A stretch of DNA of 64,000 nt from positions 21,734,525-21,798,524 of the forward strand of contig NC_081153.1 in the NCBI RefSeq assembly GCF_958295425.1, given 5' to 3'. Positions 28,935-61,840 of this stretch are shown in pieces (within the stretch, counting starts at the first letter, position 1; each line of letters starts with the position of its first letter). This DNA is from Solea solea (lineage: Eukaryota > Chordata > Actinopteri > Pleuronectiformes > Soleidae). The notes under the pieces are model-generated. The model did no database searches, was not told the DNA's origin, and saw only the letters and a program-made list of their open reading frames with translations. The position numbers were made by a program, and so were the translations under genes.

Positions 28935-31900
28935 TCATCCAAGGAAATCCTCACTGTAGACCACTTGGTTCCTCTTGTCCCTGTAGGAGCCTTTAGTGCT
29001 GTTCTGCACAGCTGTGAGAGAGAAGAGACGGTGGTGAAGGTTAATACACGGTCTGATGATAAAATAACTATAATAACAATAAGCAGCACTTACCTAGTGA
29101 AGCCCACACAGACTTTCCAGTGGCAGCATCAAGCATGGGCTGCTTCCTGGCAATGCTGACTTTAATGTGAACGTCTCCTACTGTGGCTCCATTCAACTGT
29201 GAGACAAAAACAGAGAGAGGTCCACTTCATATACAGAGGAACATTCAGTGTGTGGATGCCACACTTTCCCTATTAATGTTAGACATTTTAAAACCATGAA
29301 ACTACATTTCTTCTTTTAAACGGATAGAAATAGCACAGTAATATAGTAAAATAATAACTGCATGAGTGAGAAACCTAAAATATGTGTACTACTAGTGAAC
29401 AATCATGACTGTGAAATGATCGTCTTAAACCTCCAACTGCAGCTGCATCATCATTTCACATGTTCTTACACAGTACCTTGACAGCCCACCAGGGAGCTGT
29501 AGAACAACACTTTGGGAATCACCATGAGAGAGGAAGATCATATTGAATAATAGTACTAACCTCTACCACAGCCTGGTCTGCAGACTCCATCTTCTCAAAA
29601 GTGATAAATGCACAACTAGAATCAGAAAAAAGGGAAAATTCAACATCTGAGGTGTAAATAATATGCACAATGTGGATGTAAAACCAGCAGCACACACAGC
29701 TTTGTCTAAAGGGTCCATACTTGCGTGGGTTGTCCATGGAGAGGTCGATTATATTTCCATGTTGACTGAAGGCAGAGCGCAGGTTGTCCTCAACCAGTCC
29801 AGAGCCGTAAACGTACACAGTGTTGCCCTTTCTCACTCCTCGCCGCTCTGGGTACGAGTCTGACCCTGAGGACACACATGGCAGCCAAAGAAAGAACATG
29901 AATGTGCCCCCAGCATGTTGCCTCCACCTCCACCATCACTACAAATCCAGATATCTACATCTTTGAAGAAGGATGATGAAAACGGGAAATGGTTACTCAC
30001 GTCTAAACGGTCCATCTCGGTCTCGCTCTCGCTCCCTGTCTCGCTCTCGATCCCTGTCCCTGCTTCGGTCTCGCTCTCGGTCTCTTTCTCTATCCCTGTC
30101 CATTTCTCTGTCTCTCTCCCGCTCCCTGTCCGGCTCTCTCTCTCGCTCCCTGTCCGGCTCTCTCTCCCGCTCCCTGTCCGGCTCTCTCTCCCGCTCCCTT
30201 TCCGGCTCTCGGTCACGCTCCTTGTCCGGCTCTCGCTCTCGGTCACGCTCTCGGTCACGCTCTCTGTCTCTGTCTCTGTCCGTCTCACGGCTGGACGGCG
30301 TGGCGCCTGCATCGTCCTCGTCCCGGTATCGGTCACTTGAGCTGACAAAGCTCTCATACAGAGATTTCCTGTGGGCTCTCTTTCCAGACTAGGAGAGGCA
30401 CGAGAAGAATAACGTGTTTACAGCTCTCCTTTTCTGTTCTGAACTTCACAGTTCCACTTATATGCTGACGTGATTAAAGTGGCACTTTATCTTGTTTATC
30501 TTTTAGGGAACTGCAATTATGCCACAGCAATGCCTACAATATTGTACTTTTTCCTAAATAAATCATTTTTTCTAAATTTAAAGACGGGTAGCAGCTGTAT
30601 ATATTCTAGTTACTTGAACGCATGCTTATTATTTATTACCTTTACTGTCTTTACTGGAGTATATCATCTTAATCAGTTATGTTATGTCATATATAATCTC
30701 CACTGTACCTCCGGCAGTTCTTCATCTGTAGAAACACTCCTTTGGAAGGGTAGGAAAGCAGGAACTGGTCCTTTTTCAGGGTCCTGTGACAGATTAAGAG
30801 CAAGATTTGAACAAATGGATGATCAAAACAAAGCCAAGAAAAAGATATAATAACCAGAATAACAGTGAACCTTTTACACTTGTACTATCTGTAATTTAGC
30901 TTCTAATCCACTAAAGAGGCCTCAAATTGACAATATTTTCATAATATTTTCACATTATTAAATGCATTACATTCAACATTAAATGATATAGAAGCATTTC
31001 TACAGGGTGTGACCCCGCCTATCACCCACAGCACCCCGTGACCCTCATGTAGAGGAAAAAGCCTTAGAAGATGGATGAATAAGCATGTCCACGGTTTTAC
31101 AATTATCTACATGTTATTATTGTTTTTTTATTGCTGGATGATGGAAGATCAAGAAAAACTTTTAAGCTCAAATCACCCACCACAACTAAACAGTTGATTT
31201 CCCCAAAACTGTTGGAATCTCAACATCTATCTTTTCAATAGTCAGACATGAACTTTGAATATATGGTACAAGTATTATCCTACCTTGAGTTTTATCTCCA
31301 GCATTCGAGAGCGTTTAAAGCCCGAGTTTTTGTTCTCTGACTTGATGGCGCTGATGGCACCTGACTTGATCAGCATCTTTGCTTGCTCGGTTGCTGTTGC
31401 CGTGTCAACGACAGGCTGGTCCGTCAATGCTGTGATGAAAATAAGTGTCAAGGAACTAAGAGAACAAGATGTGTGAGCAAGGTTGGTGAATGTTTAGTGT
31501 AACCAGTTTTAAAGCAGACACAACTTTTGTGCAAAATAGGGTGACCTTGTTTTTAAATTTTTTCAAATATGCATTAAAGTCATGTAAACTAAGCTCTAAG
31601 TTTATTAGGTGCACCTACCTGAAAGTAGGGCTGCAACTAACAATTCATTTAATCACCAATAATCTGATCTTTATAATGTTTAATTGTTTTCAATTTTCTC
31701 AAATGTCAAAAATGTTCAGTTTGGAAGATTTCTTTGTTATCAGAAGATATTCTCATTTGAGAAGCTGAAAAATCACAGAGCTTCTTATAATTATTTTCAA
31801 AAACACTAAAAACGATTTATTAAAAATCAAAAAATAGTTGGCGGTTAATTTAGTGACTGATTAATCGTTGGATCCCTACCTAAAAGTCTTAACTTAGCGC

Positions 31901-32365
31901 TAACCCTCTAATAGTTAACAGTTGTGTTGATGCTGATATAGAAAGGTGCTGAGTCAAATGCACTTACTGCGTTTCAATCCACTCTGGTTCGTCTGGTTGG
32001 TGGAACTTTGCTTCTTCAGGGCATGTAGTGCCTTTTTCTTAATAGACAAATACATACACAAATCAAAACATCATATCATCTGGTAAAGGTTTGGAGGCTA
32101 TATTCATAAAAACATCTCTGTGTGTGATTGTATTGGTACTGAGCCAGTGGTGACATAACATAAACTGTGTTTATTATTATCATTATTATTATTTGTGTTC
32201 AACAGTAGTTCTCAGTAAAATGATCAACATTTTTTTTTAACTTTCTGTCAAGCACTTCCATTTCATTTTATATGCATTTAAGTTGTTTACCTTTTTCTTT
32301 AGTTTTGCAAATTTCTTTTGCAGGGCCTCCTCTTCTTCCGTTAATGAATTGGGAAACACCAACAT
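28935..32365 (-). CDS. nelfe: Negative elongation factor E (NELF-E, RD protein)
   Basis: NELF-E is the RNA-binding subunit of the NELF complex, which with DSIF holds RNA polymerase II at promoter-proximal pauses. Coding exons in transcript order: 32291-32365, 31968-32037, 31284-31429, 30709-30783, 30001-30388, 29721-29865, 29561-29615, 29094-29196, 28935-29011 (1134 nt, 377 aa; human 380). The N-terminus MLVFPNSLTEEEEALQKKF matches the family start and its coiled-coil segment. The middle has DTATATEQAKMLIKSGAIS. Exon 5 encodes a long Arg/Asp/Glu tract (about residues 160-247). An RRM follows at about 266-336 with RNP2 VYVYGS and RNP1 NCAFITFE, then ARKQPMLDAATGKSVW, typical of NELF-E. The 5'UTR is split: acceptor at 32377 and donor at 33050 on the minus strand. 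Confidence 0.95.
30042..30290 (-). repeat. nelfe: RD-tract codon repeat inside nelfe exon 5
   Basis: This is a purine-rich repeat on the coding strand encoding alternating Arg with Asp/Glu. Within it, a 24-bp unit encoding roughly EPDRERER recurs about four times at 30115-30215. It is the signature RD dipeptide tract of NELF-E and is read in frame throughout. Confidence 0.85.
31000..31082 (+). mobile_element. SINE/LINE tail fragment
   Basis: cagggtgtgaccccgcctat and agaagatggatgaat match the element at 3580-3712. It lies in nelfe intron 3. Confidence 0.6.
31626..31880 (+). mobile_element. MITE-like element with both inverted ends (copy 4)
   Basis: Opens agggctgcaactaacaattc and closes gattaatcgttggatcccta, an inverted-repeat pair about 255 bp apart. 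Internal gatttctttgttatcaga and gagaagctgaaaaatcaca match other copies. This is the most complete copy in the window. Confidence 0.65.
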
Positions 32366-32659
32366 GATGCTAACTTCTACAAAACAGACAGACTCTATTA
32401 ACAATTTCAAATTATTCTCGTATTTAATAAATAATAAAGCTGTCAAATTGAACGTGTCCAGCTCACAAGCAGTTGTCCTCCACCTCTGTCAGCAGCCACT
32501 TTTTTGAGCCGATTTAAATCTGCTACATGGAAGTGTAATCTTCACCTGGTTCTGTGTTGTGTTACCTGCCAAGACCAAGTCCACCAAGAACATGTTAAGT
32601 CTGTGAAATTAGCGGAGTTTCTCCTCTGACTTGGTGCAACAACACCAAACCACACCATA

Positions 32660-32721
32660 CGACACCAACAACAACAACACAACACAACACAACACAACAC
32701 AACACAACACAACACAACACA
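32660..32721 (+). repeat. (CAACA)n microsatellite
   Basis: caacaacaac followed by about nine acaac units in the nelfe 5'UTR intron. Confidence 0.9.
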
Positions 32722-33050
32722 CCCCCTTACCTTTGATATGAAACTACAGGCTACCTCAGCTTTGATAAAGAACTTTAAACTGTGATTAAGAACTTTAAAC
32801 CTTGGAGGACAGCATTACGCTTTTCAGAGTACAGCCTATCGGAAATTATTATCATTATAATAATATTATAATTTTAGCTGTTCGACGCTGCTAGCCCATG
32901 TATGCTAAGTAAGTCGCTTACTTCTGCTTTAGAGAGAGTACAAATGACCTGATAACACAAAACGTAAACTACCAGCTTCAAAACAAAAACATGCCTTTTT
33001 AATGACATTTTAGCCAACTGTTTTAGATTTTAAGTATTTAATTCACTTAC

Positions 33051-33374
33051 CACACACACACATACACACACGAACGCTGCTATACGGCGACTTCAACAAA
33101 ACACCGACGCATAAATATGACGTCGCAGCTGCTGATGACTTTTGGCGTTTTATTTTATGTTTAAAATAAAACCCAGAAATTACATGATATACTTCATTTA
33201 GTATTAAAATGTATTATATACATCTTTAGGAATTTTAAAACGTAGACATTTTGAAAAAATGTGAAATTGATTTGACTTTCTTTTTTGCACGCAGCTTCCG
33301 CTTCTGAAATATGACAATTTCCGGTGCGACAAGTGTTTGCAGACAACTTTAAGCTACTTCCTGTGAGTGGCGAC
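33051..33374. promoter_or_regulatory. nelfe 5' non-coding exon and nelfe/skic2 bidirectional promoter
   Basis: A minus-strand donor (g|gtaagtgaat, intron starting at 33050) marks a non-coding nelfe exon at about 33051-33110, and skic2 starts translation at 33375. The gap holds a TGACGTCG CRE at 33118-33125 and ETS-type sites (tttccgg at 33318-33324, cttcctg near 33357). There is no TATA box in a clear position. NELFE and SKIV2L are also head-to-head in human, so a shared promoter is expected. Confidence 0.65.
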
Positions 33375-49173
<15,799 letters not shown>

Positions 49174-49251
49174 AGACAGACAGGCGGACGGACAGGGAGG
49201 AGCCTGTGTTTCTCTGTGGGTGAACATGTGCACGTATGTTGCATATGTGTG

Positions 49252-49257
49252 AATAAA
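49252..49257 (+). promoter_or_regulatory. skic2: Likely skic2 polyadenylation signal
   Basis: AATAAA lies about 80 nt after the skic2 stop, and a second AATAAA lies at about 49386. Either could set the 3' end. Confidence 0.5.
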
Positions 49258-49799
49258 GTACTGTATGTGCCTACAAAACATGCTGATGTTTACATGACAA
49301 ATGTCTGAACAGAACAAAGAGGAATGATTTTAAACAACAGACCAAGGAATGAACTTCAAATCTGCATTGTAATTTATTGTACAGAAATAAAACCTGTAAC
49401 AAAACAACATCATTATTATTATGATGATCATGACGTCTCTTATTTCCTGCTTAATTTGATTGAAGATTATATTCTGTCTGTGTTGTCAACATGATTAATG
49501 GACATCAGACTGTGTTTTATTGTCAGGTACAGCTTACACATAACGAGGAGTTTGTTCTGGTTGTTGGTGCAGAACGAGAGCAAGAAAATGAAGAATATAA
49601 ATGCAACTGTTTACGAAGGAGAAATGTGAGTATAAACAAGAATCTGTGCAACATACACTCTGAAAGTTTGTTGATTTGCAAACACTGGAGGAAAAGTGAG
49701 TTCACTGGAGAAAGAATGAAGTGGTGAAATAAGTGAAAGAAAAAAAGTGACGGCAGGTTTCACCACATATGTTTACGTTCATGTAAACAATGTTCCTGT

Positions 49800-49990
49800 T
49801 CACGTGTCACAGAGCATAATCTGATTATCACTCACTATAATCTGAAAAGAGTAAACGTGGCTACATTATCTGAACACAGATCTGAATCTGATTATCTGTG
49901 AATTTATTCAGATTAAGGCAGGTGGATTTTGTCGTAATCTGATTACAATCTGAATGTTGCTAATGTTGACGTCATATATGCTAAGTGAGC
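49800..49990 (+). mobile_element. Diverged inverted-repeat element with 'aatctgattatc' blocks
   Basis: Several copies of taatctgatta-type palindromes are present, and similar blocks recur at 51230-51480. It resembles the element at 56621-57103. It fills most of the skic2-prrt1 intergenic stretch (49260-50300), which has no recognisable gene. Confidence 0.35.
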
Positions 49991-50566
49991 AGCAGGTTTT
50001 TATTTAATTCAGATTTCATTGGTTATATTACAGATTTATGTAACATGAAATATGTTCTAAATCTGTAGAATATTTAAATTATGAAGCAAAAACAGTGAAA
50101 AAAACATGTGGCAGGAAAATCAGTGGATGAAGACAACATGGGTGAGTGACAGGGTGAGAGGAAGTCTCTTTGTTGAGCAGTGACGTGATGTACTGTCGCT
50201 TTAAGACAACGACAGCTCTCTTTGTGTGTGCGTGTGTGTGTGTGTGAGAGAGATGCCTTATTATTAGACAACCAGCCACACACACACACACACAGACTGC
50301 GCACTGCCAAAACAGCTGGGATTAATTTATTTCTCTTGAATTTATCGTCATAATTAAACCGTGTCTGTGTATGAGTGAGTGAGTGTGTAAGTGTGTGTGT
50401 GTGTGTGTGTGAGTGTGAATGTGTGGGTGGTTGAAAAAATCTTATAGAGGATGGATTTCATACATTTGGAATAAAAGTCTGCATCACTGCGCGCGACCCG
50501 AGCACATTCCTGTTTTTAACCATCAGCCGGAGTCAAAGGCGTCCACGCGCACAAAAACAGGACGCT

Positions 50567-56458
<5,892 letters not shown>

Positions 56459-56566
56459 CTCCACGTCGACGGGAAACCGCGGCACGTGTTGTCCAGCTAC
56501 TGTAACTATTTGGAGGAAATAGGATCTCTGAAAACTCTACTGCTTGCTGGCCCTCTGTGTTCAGCC

Positions 56567-56620
56567 ACACACACACACACACACACACACCACTACTGAC
56601 CTAACACACACACACACACT
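56567..56620 (+). repeat. (CA)n microsatellites in the prrt1 3' region
   Basis: Two CA runs separated by cactactgacctaa, about 110 bp after the prrt1 stop codon. Confidence 0.9.
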
Positions 56621-57103
56621 CAGTACGTTTACATGCATGTTATAAGTCAGATTTTAGTCAGATTAAGACAATAATTTATTTATTTTTTAAATATTATGTG
56701 AACACGTTAGTCCGACTAAAATCAAGCTAGTCTTAGTCAGACTAACATACCTGGATAATGCGATTCATAGTCCGATTACTCCTGAGTCGAACTTGGCGTT
56801 TGGTGCATGCACTTAAGGGTCTTTGAATCGGAAGAAGAAAGAGACGACGTATAAACTCCAGTACTGTTGCCGGAAATCCTACGGTGTCTTACTTCGGTCA
56901 ACACAAGAACCACAAGAGACATGTCCATCTAATTTATATCATTATTAACATACAGCAGGTACAAAACCACAGCACCGTCCATATAAATGTATTTTCTGCT
57001 CCGCCCTAACCCTGGACTCATCATGCTGTCTGATTGCCTGACTTACATCAATTTAATCCAGCGACATCCTTAGCTGGATTAAACTGTGCACGTAAACGCA
57101 CTG
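56621..57103 (+). mobile_element. MITE-like element with about 19-bp terminal inverted repeats
   Basis: The left end cagtacgtttacatgca pairs with the right end tgtgcacgtaaacgcactg. The triplet act flanks both sides, a possible 3-bp target duplication. No coding capacity is seen. Similar cagtgcgtttacatgca termini are familiar from fish DNA elements. Confidence 0.7.
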
Positions 57104-57878
57104 ACTGATCGACTGATGACCAAAAACACAAACAATCACAGCTGACATTCGAATACCAAATACAAGCACGGCCCAGTATTGCTGTTAGCTCACTGACCGC
57201 TCAATATTTCCACTCAGATAACATGAGCTGCAGGACGGAAACAAAGCTGCTTTCACTCACTATTGATTCACATACAGTATTCTCTGATGACGTCCCGGTG
57301 CGTTCTTAGAAGTTCTGAAGTCAGGAACTCGGATTTCCAACTCGCAAACAACCTCAACAACCTACAAATACTGTTGTTTTACTCTTCATAGCACTTCAGT
57401 GTATTTGTTCGTACACACAGTAGAGCTTCATTTTTAATCGTAGATATATTGGCATAACACACCATTGTGCAAATGTAGAGCATTGTGATGACACTAGTAT
57501 TGCTAACAGTGGCTAACAATAGCTCGAGATACAGTGAACACAGAGGGTTCCGAGTTCCGATGTAAATGGAACGCAGCATTATGCTGTGTTTACACCAGAC
57601 TAATTTGATGACTTGCTAGCTCGTATTGAGGCCAGGCCAGGATTTCCCACAGTGGGACAGCTGCGGAGTGTCTGCTCGTTTACTCGTTAAGTAAATGGTG
57701 AGACTCGCCAAGGTGTGTCCCGCTGCAGACGCTGCACACGGTGCACACGGTGCAGACACACAAGGGATGGAATACCGTTATACTTCTGTCTTCTCTTAGG
57801 AAAATACACCGACCTCCGGAATTAAAAATGCAGTAAAGTGATCGTGCTGCGCGTGGTGTGAACACAGCACTAGTGGGA

Positions 57879-57879
<1 letters not shown>

Positions 57880-57914
<35 letters not shown>
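57880..57914 (+). repeat. (AC)n microsatellite
   Basis: About 17 AC units. Confidence 0.92.
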
Positions 57915-58027
57915 GCAGCCAAAGGAGGTGTTTCAGGACAGAGGAAGATTTTAGTCTGAGACACATACACATACACAGGTTTTCCTCTTTAAACACATTC
58001 TAAAAAGTGCCATGTTTGTCCAGAGCA

Positions 58028-58132
58028 GTGTTACAGTGTTACAGTGCTACAGTGTTACAGTGCTACAGTGTTACAGTGCTACAGTGCTACAGTGTTACAG
58101 TGTTACAGTGCTACAGTGCTACTGTGTTACAG
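58028..58132 (+). repeat. 9-bp minisatellite acagtgtt/acagtgct
   Basis: About twelve copies of (t/c)tacagtg(t/c)-type units. The open frame encodes only a CYSATVLQ-type repeat. Confidence 0.9.
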
Positions 58133-59414
58133 CTGAGAGAAGAGACGGTCGGGTGGATTGAGGGGCTGATGTCGCTAACAGACACATTGACTGACTTGCT
58201 TACCACACACGACTCCTGGTTTTTGTGTTACATGAACATTTTAGCAGAATAATGATGTTTGTTAAATGATCATTTAAAATCTTGCATTTATTTATTTTCG
58301 ATCATTTTCCAGTGTACTGCTCGTTTTGAATTGGCTTAGATTTGATATCATACAATAATGATGATGATGAGGATGACGATGCTGATGATACAGATGACAG
58401 GAAGTAGCTGCTTAGATTCATCGCTCACATAGTGCATGATAAACACAAATGTAGGCTAATGAGCTTTTAGTGCCAACATAAACTGTCTCGCAGCTGTTTT
58501 TGGGGGATATTTCCACTGGTACAGTATTTTCCAGAGTGTGGATTTTTCCAAATGAGATCATTTAAATGATAGGTATTTGAATCTTGGTTTGACATATGTC
58601 TTAGCGAGTAGTTTAGAAGCGTATCGTCGCACAGCTCTTTGCTGTAAAACTGAAACTTTAGTGCAACATGAGACTTCTGAGGCAGCGCAACCCTGCATGT
58701 CCTCCTCAGTTAGTTTCTATTTTGTCTTAAATATTGAGGCTGTGAGATCATGTAATGTGGTTTCACGTATGGTTTCCATACCATAGCTGTAACATTACAG
58801 TGTTAACTGTTCTGTTAGGTTTCAGGAGTTAAACTGAGAACTGAAAATGAATGTTTCCAAAAAAGGGAGGGAGAGAAAATACTTTTGCCTACTTTCTGCT
58901 GAATGAAATCATTTCCTCTCTCTTCCTGTCTTTCTCCTGATCACATGACTTATTGGACCTATTAACATATCTCTTCTGCTCCCTTCCTTCCTTACTTCCT
59001 TCCTCTGTTGGTCCCTATGATAATGCTATTTTTTAAAAAGAATTATACATATACAGTATATTTAAAAAACTATGTGTTTGACACAAAACACACATAGACA
59101 GTATGATGTCTAATTGTATTATTTGACAAACATTAACTATTATTATTATTATTATTAGTATGACATTGTAATTATTATTGATGTATAAAGTACATGAAAC
59201 ACATCTGGGTTTGTAGTTATCAAACTGCAAAGAATTTGACTTTGTTTTACTAAATTTGAGTAAAATCGTAATAGCTTTATGAGCTAATAGCTTTATTAGC
59301 TAATATCTTTAACTGACAGATATATATTATTATATTAACACATCTCTGGACTTAAGGGATATCAAAGATATTCATCCAAAAGAAAAACAAGGCAATCAGA
59401 GATGGCAGACTCAC

Positions 59415-59454
59415 CCCGTTCACTCTGTCGGCCTCTGTTGGTCATATTGGCAAA
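59415..59454 (-). other. Isolated exon-like segment, gene unknown
   Basis: On the minus strand a good polypyrimidine acceptor (tgtttgtgtttccgcag) is followed by 40 nt and a consensus donor (cgggg|tgagtc context; exon ends ...gaacggg before gtgagt). Only one frame is open: FANMTNRGRQSERG, with an internal ATG that could be a start. No partner exons were found. Confidence 0.2.
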
Positions 59455-60084
59455 CTGCGGAAACACAAACAGACAAAGGGACTCACAGAGCTACTAAAAA
59501 CAATACTTCACTTGCACTCTGTGGGATAGAAAATAATAAAAATATCTGTATATCTGATAAAAGAGCGCCGTTTAAACATCTACAGCCTGATTCACAAAAA
59601 CTCTTTAGTTATTCAAAATCCATTTAAAAACAAATATAAAAGAATCAGCTGTTTTTGTAAATTCTTTCAATTTGATGGAGGAGCGAAGTTGATAATTCAC
59701 AATTCATTTAGTAAAAACCAGTTGTGCAAATGTAGGCCATCCTCTCCTAAATATGGAGGCATCGTCTGACAGATGAATACACAATTATTTTCTGTGTCAA
59801 AGACAAGCAAATACACATTTATTCTGTTTCAACACTTCACCTTCAGCAGTTTGACAAATACAAACCCCATGCTTATGTTGTTGACACGTTGATATTTGGG
59901 CTCAGTGCTGTTGAGTATTACTATTATTCTAATCGTGTGTGTGCTGAATAATAAGAGTCATGTCCAGCATATTTGGTTTAGGCTGCGACTCTCTGTGTGT
60001 TTCCTGACAGAGACGTAGAGACATGTTCTGTACATGTACATATATATATATAAATATAAGTATATATATGTATATACTGTTCAC

Positions 60085-60131
60085 CACACACACACACACA
60101 GACACACACACACACACACACACACACACAT
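60085..60131 (+). repeat. (CA)n microsatellite
   Basis: Two long CA runs with a gacac interruption. Confidence 0.92.
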
Positions 60132-60595
60132 TCTTGCGCTGCATTGTTACTGAGGACACTCATTCCCTTGCCCCTTACCTTAACCTTAAAGTGGAACTAT
60201 AGAGGATTCTTACCCTCATTTAACAGCTGTGGAGTCATTGTTGTGGTTAAACGGCTTGTTGTGGGGAGATTTGGGGCTGGGCTGTTTCCACTCCCGTTAC
60301 TGTCTGTTAGCAGAACACAAGGCCGCCGACCCGGGGGAAGCGAGGAAGAGGAAACGACTGTCGGACCGAGTGAGGGTCCATACACGAGTAAACACTGGAC
60401 ACAGAAGAATACAAAAGACATGGGAGTAACAACAGTGAGGATAAAGCAGTAGACAATGGTTGGATGGCTGTTTACGGCCGTGTCATAAATTGTACAGTAG
60501 GGGGAGCTCTAGAGAAAAAGGATGAAAAAGCCACCAGACTTTTCTGCTTTTACCATCACAACTAAATAATCCTAAAAGCAGGTATTGAACCCCAA

Positions 60596-60684
60596 AATGT
60601 CCTCACGTTCCCAGAATGTCCTGATGTTCCCAGAATGTCCTCATGTTCCCAGAATGTCCTGATGTTCCCAGAATGTCCTCACTC
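60596..60684 (+). repeat. 19-bp minisatellite cccagaatgtcctgatgtt
   Basis: Four to five copies alternating ...cctgatgtt and ...cctcatgtt. An acacacagac array follows at about 60715-60775. Confidence 0.88.
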
Positions 60685-61509
60685 CCGTGGGTTTATGGGT
60701 CTTTTGGTTCTCACACAGACACACACAGACACAGTGACAGACACAGACACACACAGACACACACAGACACAGAGCTGGGATGAGTGATGTGTTTCTTGTT
60801 TAGTTCAGCGTGTGCAGGTAATGCAGTGGGTCGCAGAAACCCACTAAGTGTAAGTGTGCTTCTCTTGAGGTTCATTATTCTGACTGTGTTTCAAATGCTT
60901 TGGTTGTTTCCAAGTTTACTTGTTTTAGTAACGAATAAAGAATATGATTTTTTTGGTGGTGAACGACACGGCGGTGGTGATGGCGGCGTCTCATTCCTCC
61001 TCTTCTCTCATCATCTCTCCTCCTCTCTCCCTTCTCTCCTTCTCTCTCCTCCTGTCTCCTTATCACTGAGCAGCTATTTATAGTTGCCCTGGTTTCCTCC
61101 CACTCTATCTCTCCCTCTATCAGAACATGAAGTACAGCTTCTCTTACTAGTTTGTCTTAAAGCACAGAGGCTCCTGCTGGTTTGTGTTTTAAAATGAGGG
61201 TACCCGTTCTTTGAAGAGCCTTCTAAACCTACAGCACATCAGTGGAACCTTCTAGTATTCTTAGCCACGCTAGCATTATGGCTGTAGGTACGACTAACCA
61301 GACTCTGGAGATCCCGCTCCTCCCTAATCTGTGCCTCTCATTTATCCTTTTGGTCATTATTGAGAAATGTTTGCTATGAACGGTGAAGAAGAGAAGAGCC
61401 TGGAGTCTGTGATGAGTCAAGTTGAAGGAAATGTATTTGACTTGAATGTGCACGACATGACGCTACCTTTCCAAGATCTGCAGATAATCATCTGTCTGAT
61501 GGAGGCGGG

Positions 61510-61840
61510 GTTTACCTCAAGATACGATACGCGATACCAATGATTCTGCGATAAAAGACAATCATCGCGATATCTGTGAAGTGAAGAAAAGAAAGTTAAA
61601 AGAGCAGGATTTCTCTGTTCCTCACACTATAGAGAACCCAGGTCATGAAGTCTGTGTATTGAACGTAGATGGATCTTCTCTTGAGCAGCGCCACCAAGAG
61701 GACACGTGAAGTCGTGACACCCAGTGAGTGACTTTAGTGCGACTTCATTTATTCATTAAAATATTAATATATATTCATATGTGTCGGTGAATGTGTTGCA
61801 CAAGGAAGGACGACAACATGTCACCAAGTCAATATTTTGA
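61510..61840 (+). repeat. Dispersed repeat, copy B (partner of 22985-23430)
   Basis: Opens with gatacgatacgcgatacc and shares the blocks listed for copy A. The remaining sequence up to 64000 is AT-rich with no recognisable gene. Confidence 0.6.

Noticed and set aside
29833..30357. 174-codon minus-strand frame rich in ESETE/TGSGR, overlapping nelfe exon 5
   Set aside because: It is a shadow of the RD-encoding exon in the wrong frame.
60197..60421. Minus-strand frame ending at a GTAAGAA donor, considered as a partner exon for 59415-59454
   Set aside because: Joining it to 59454 puts the downstream exon in a frame with an early stop.
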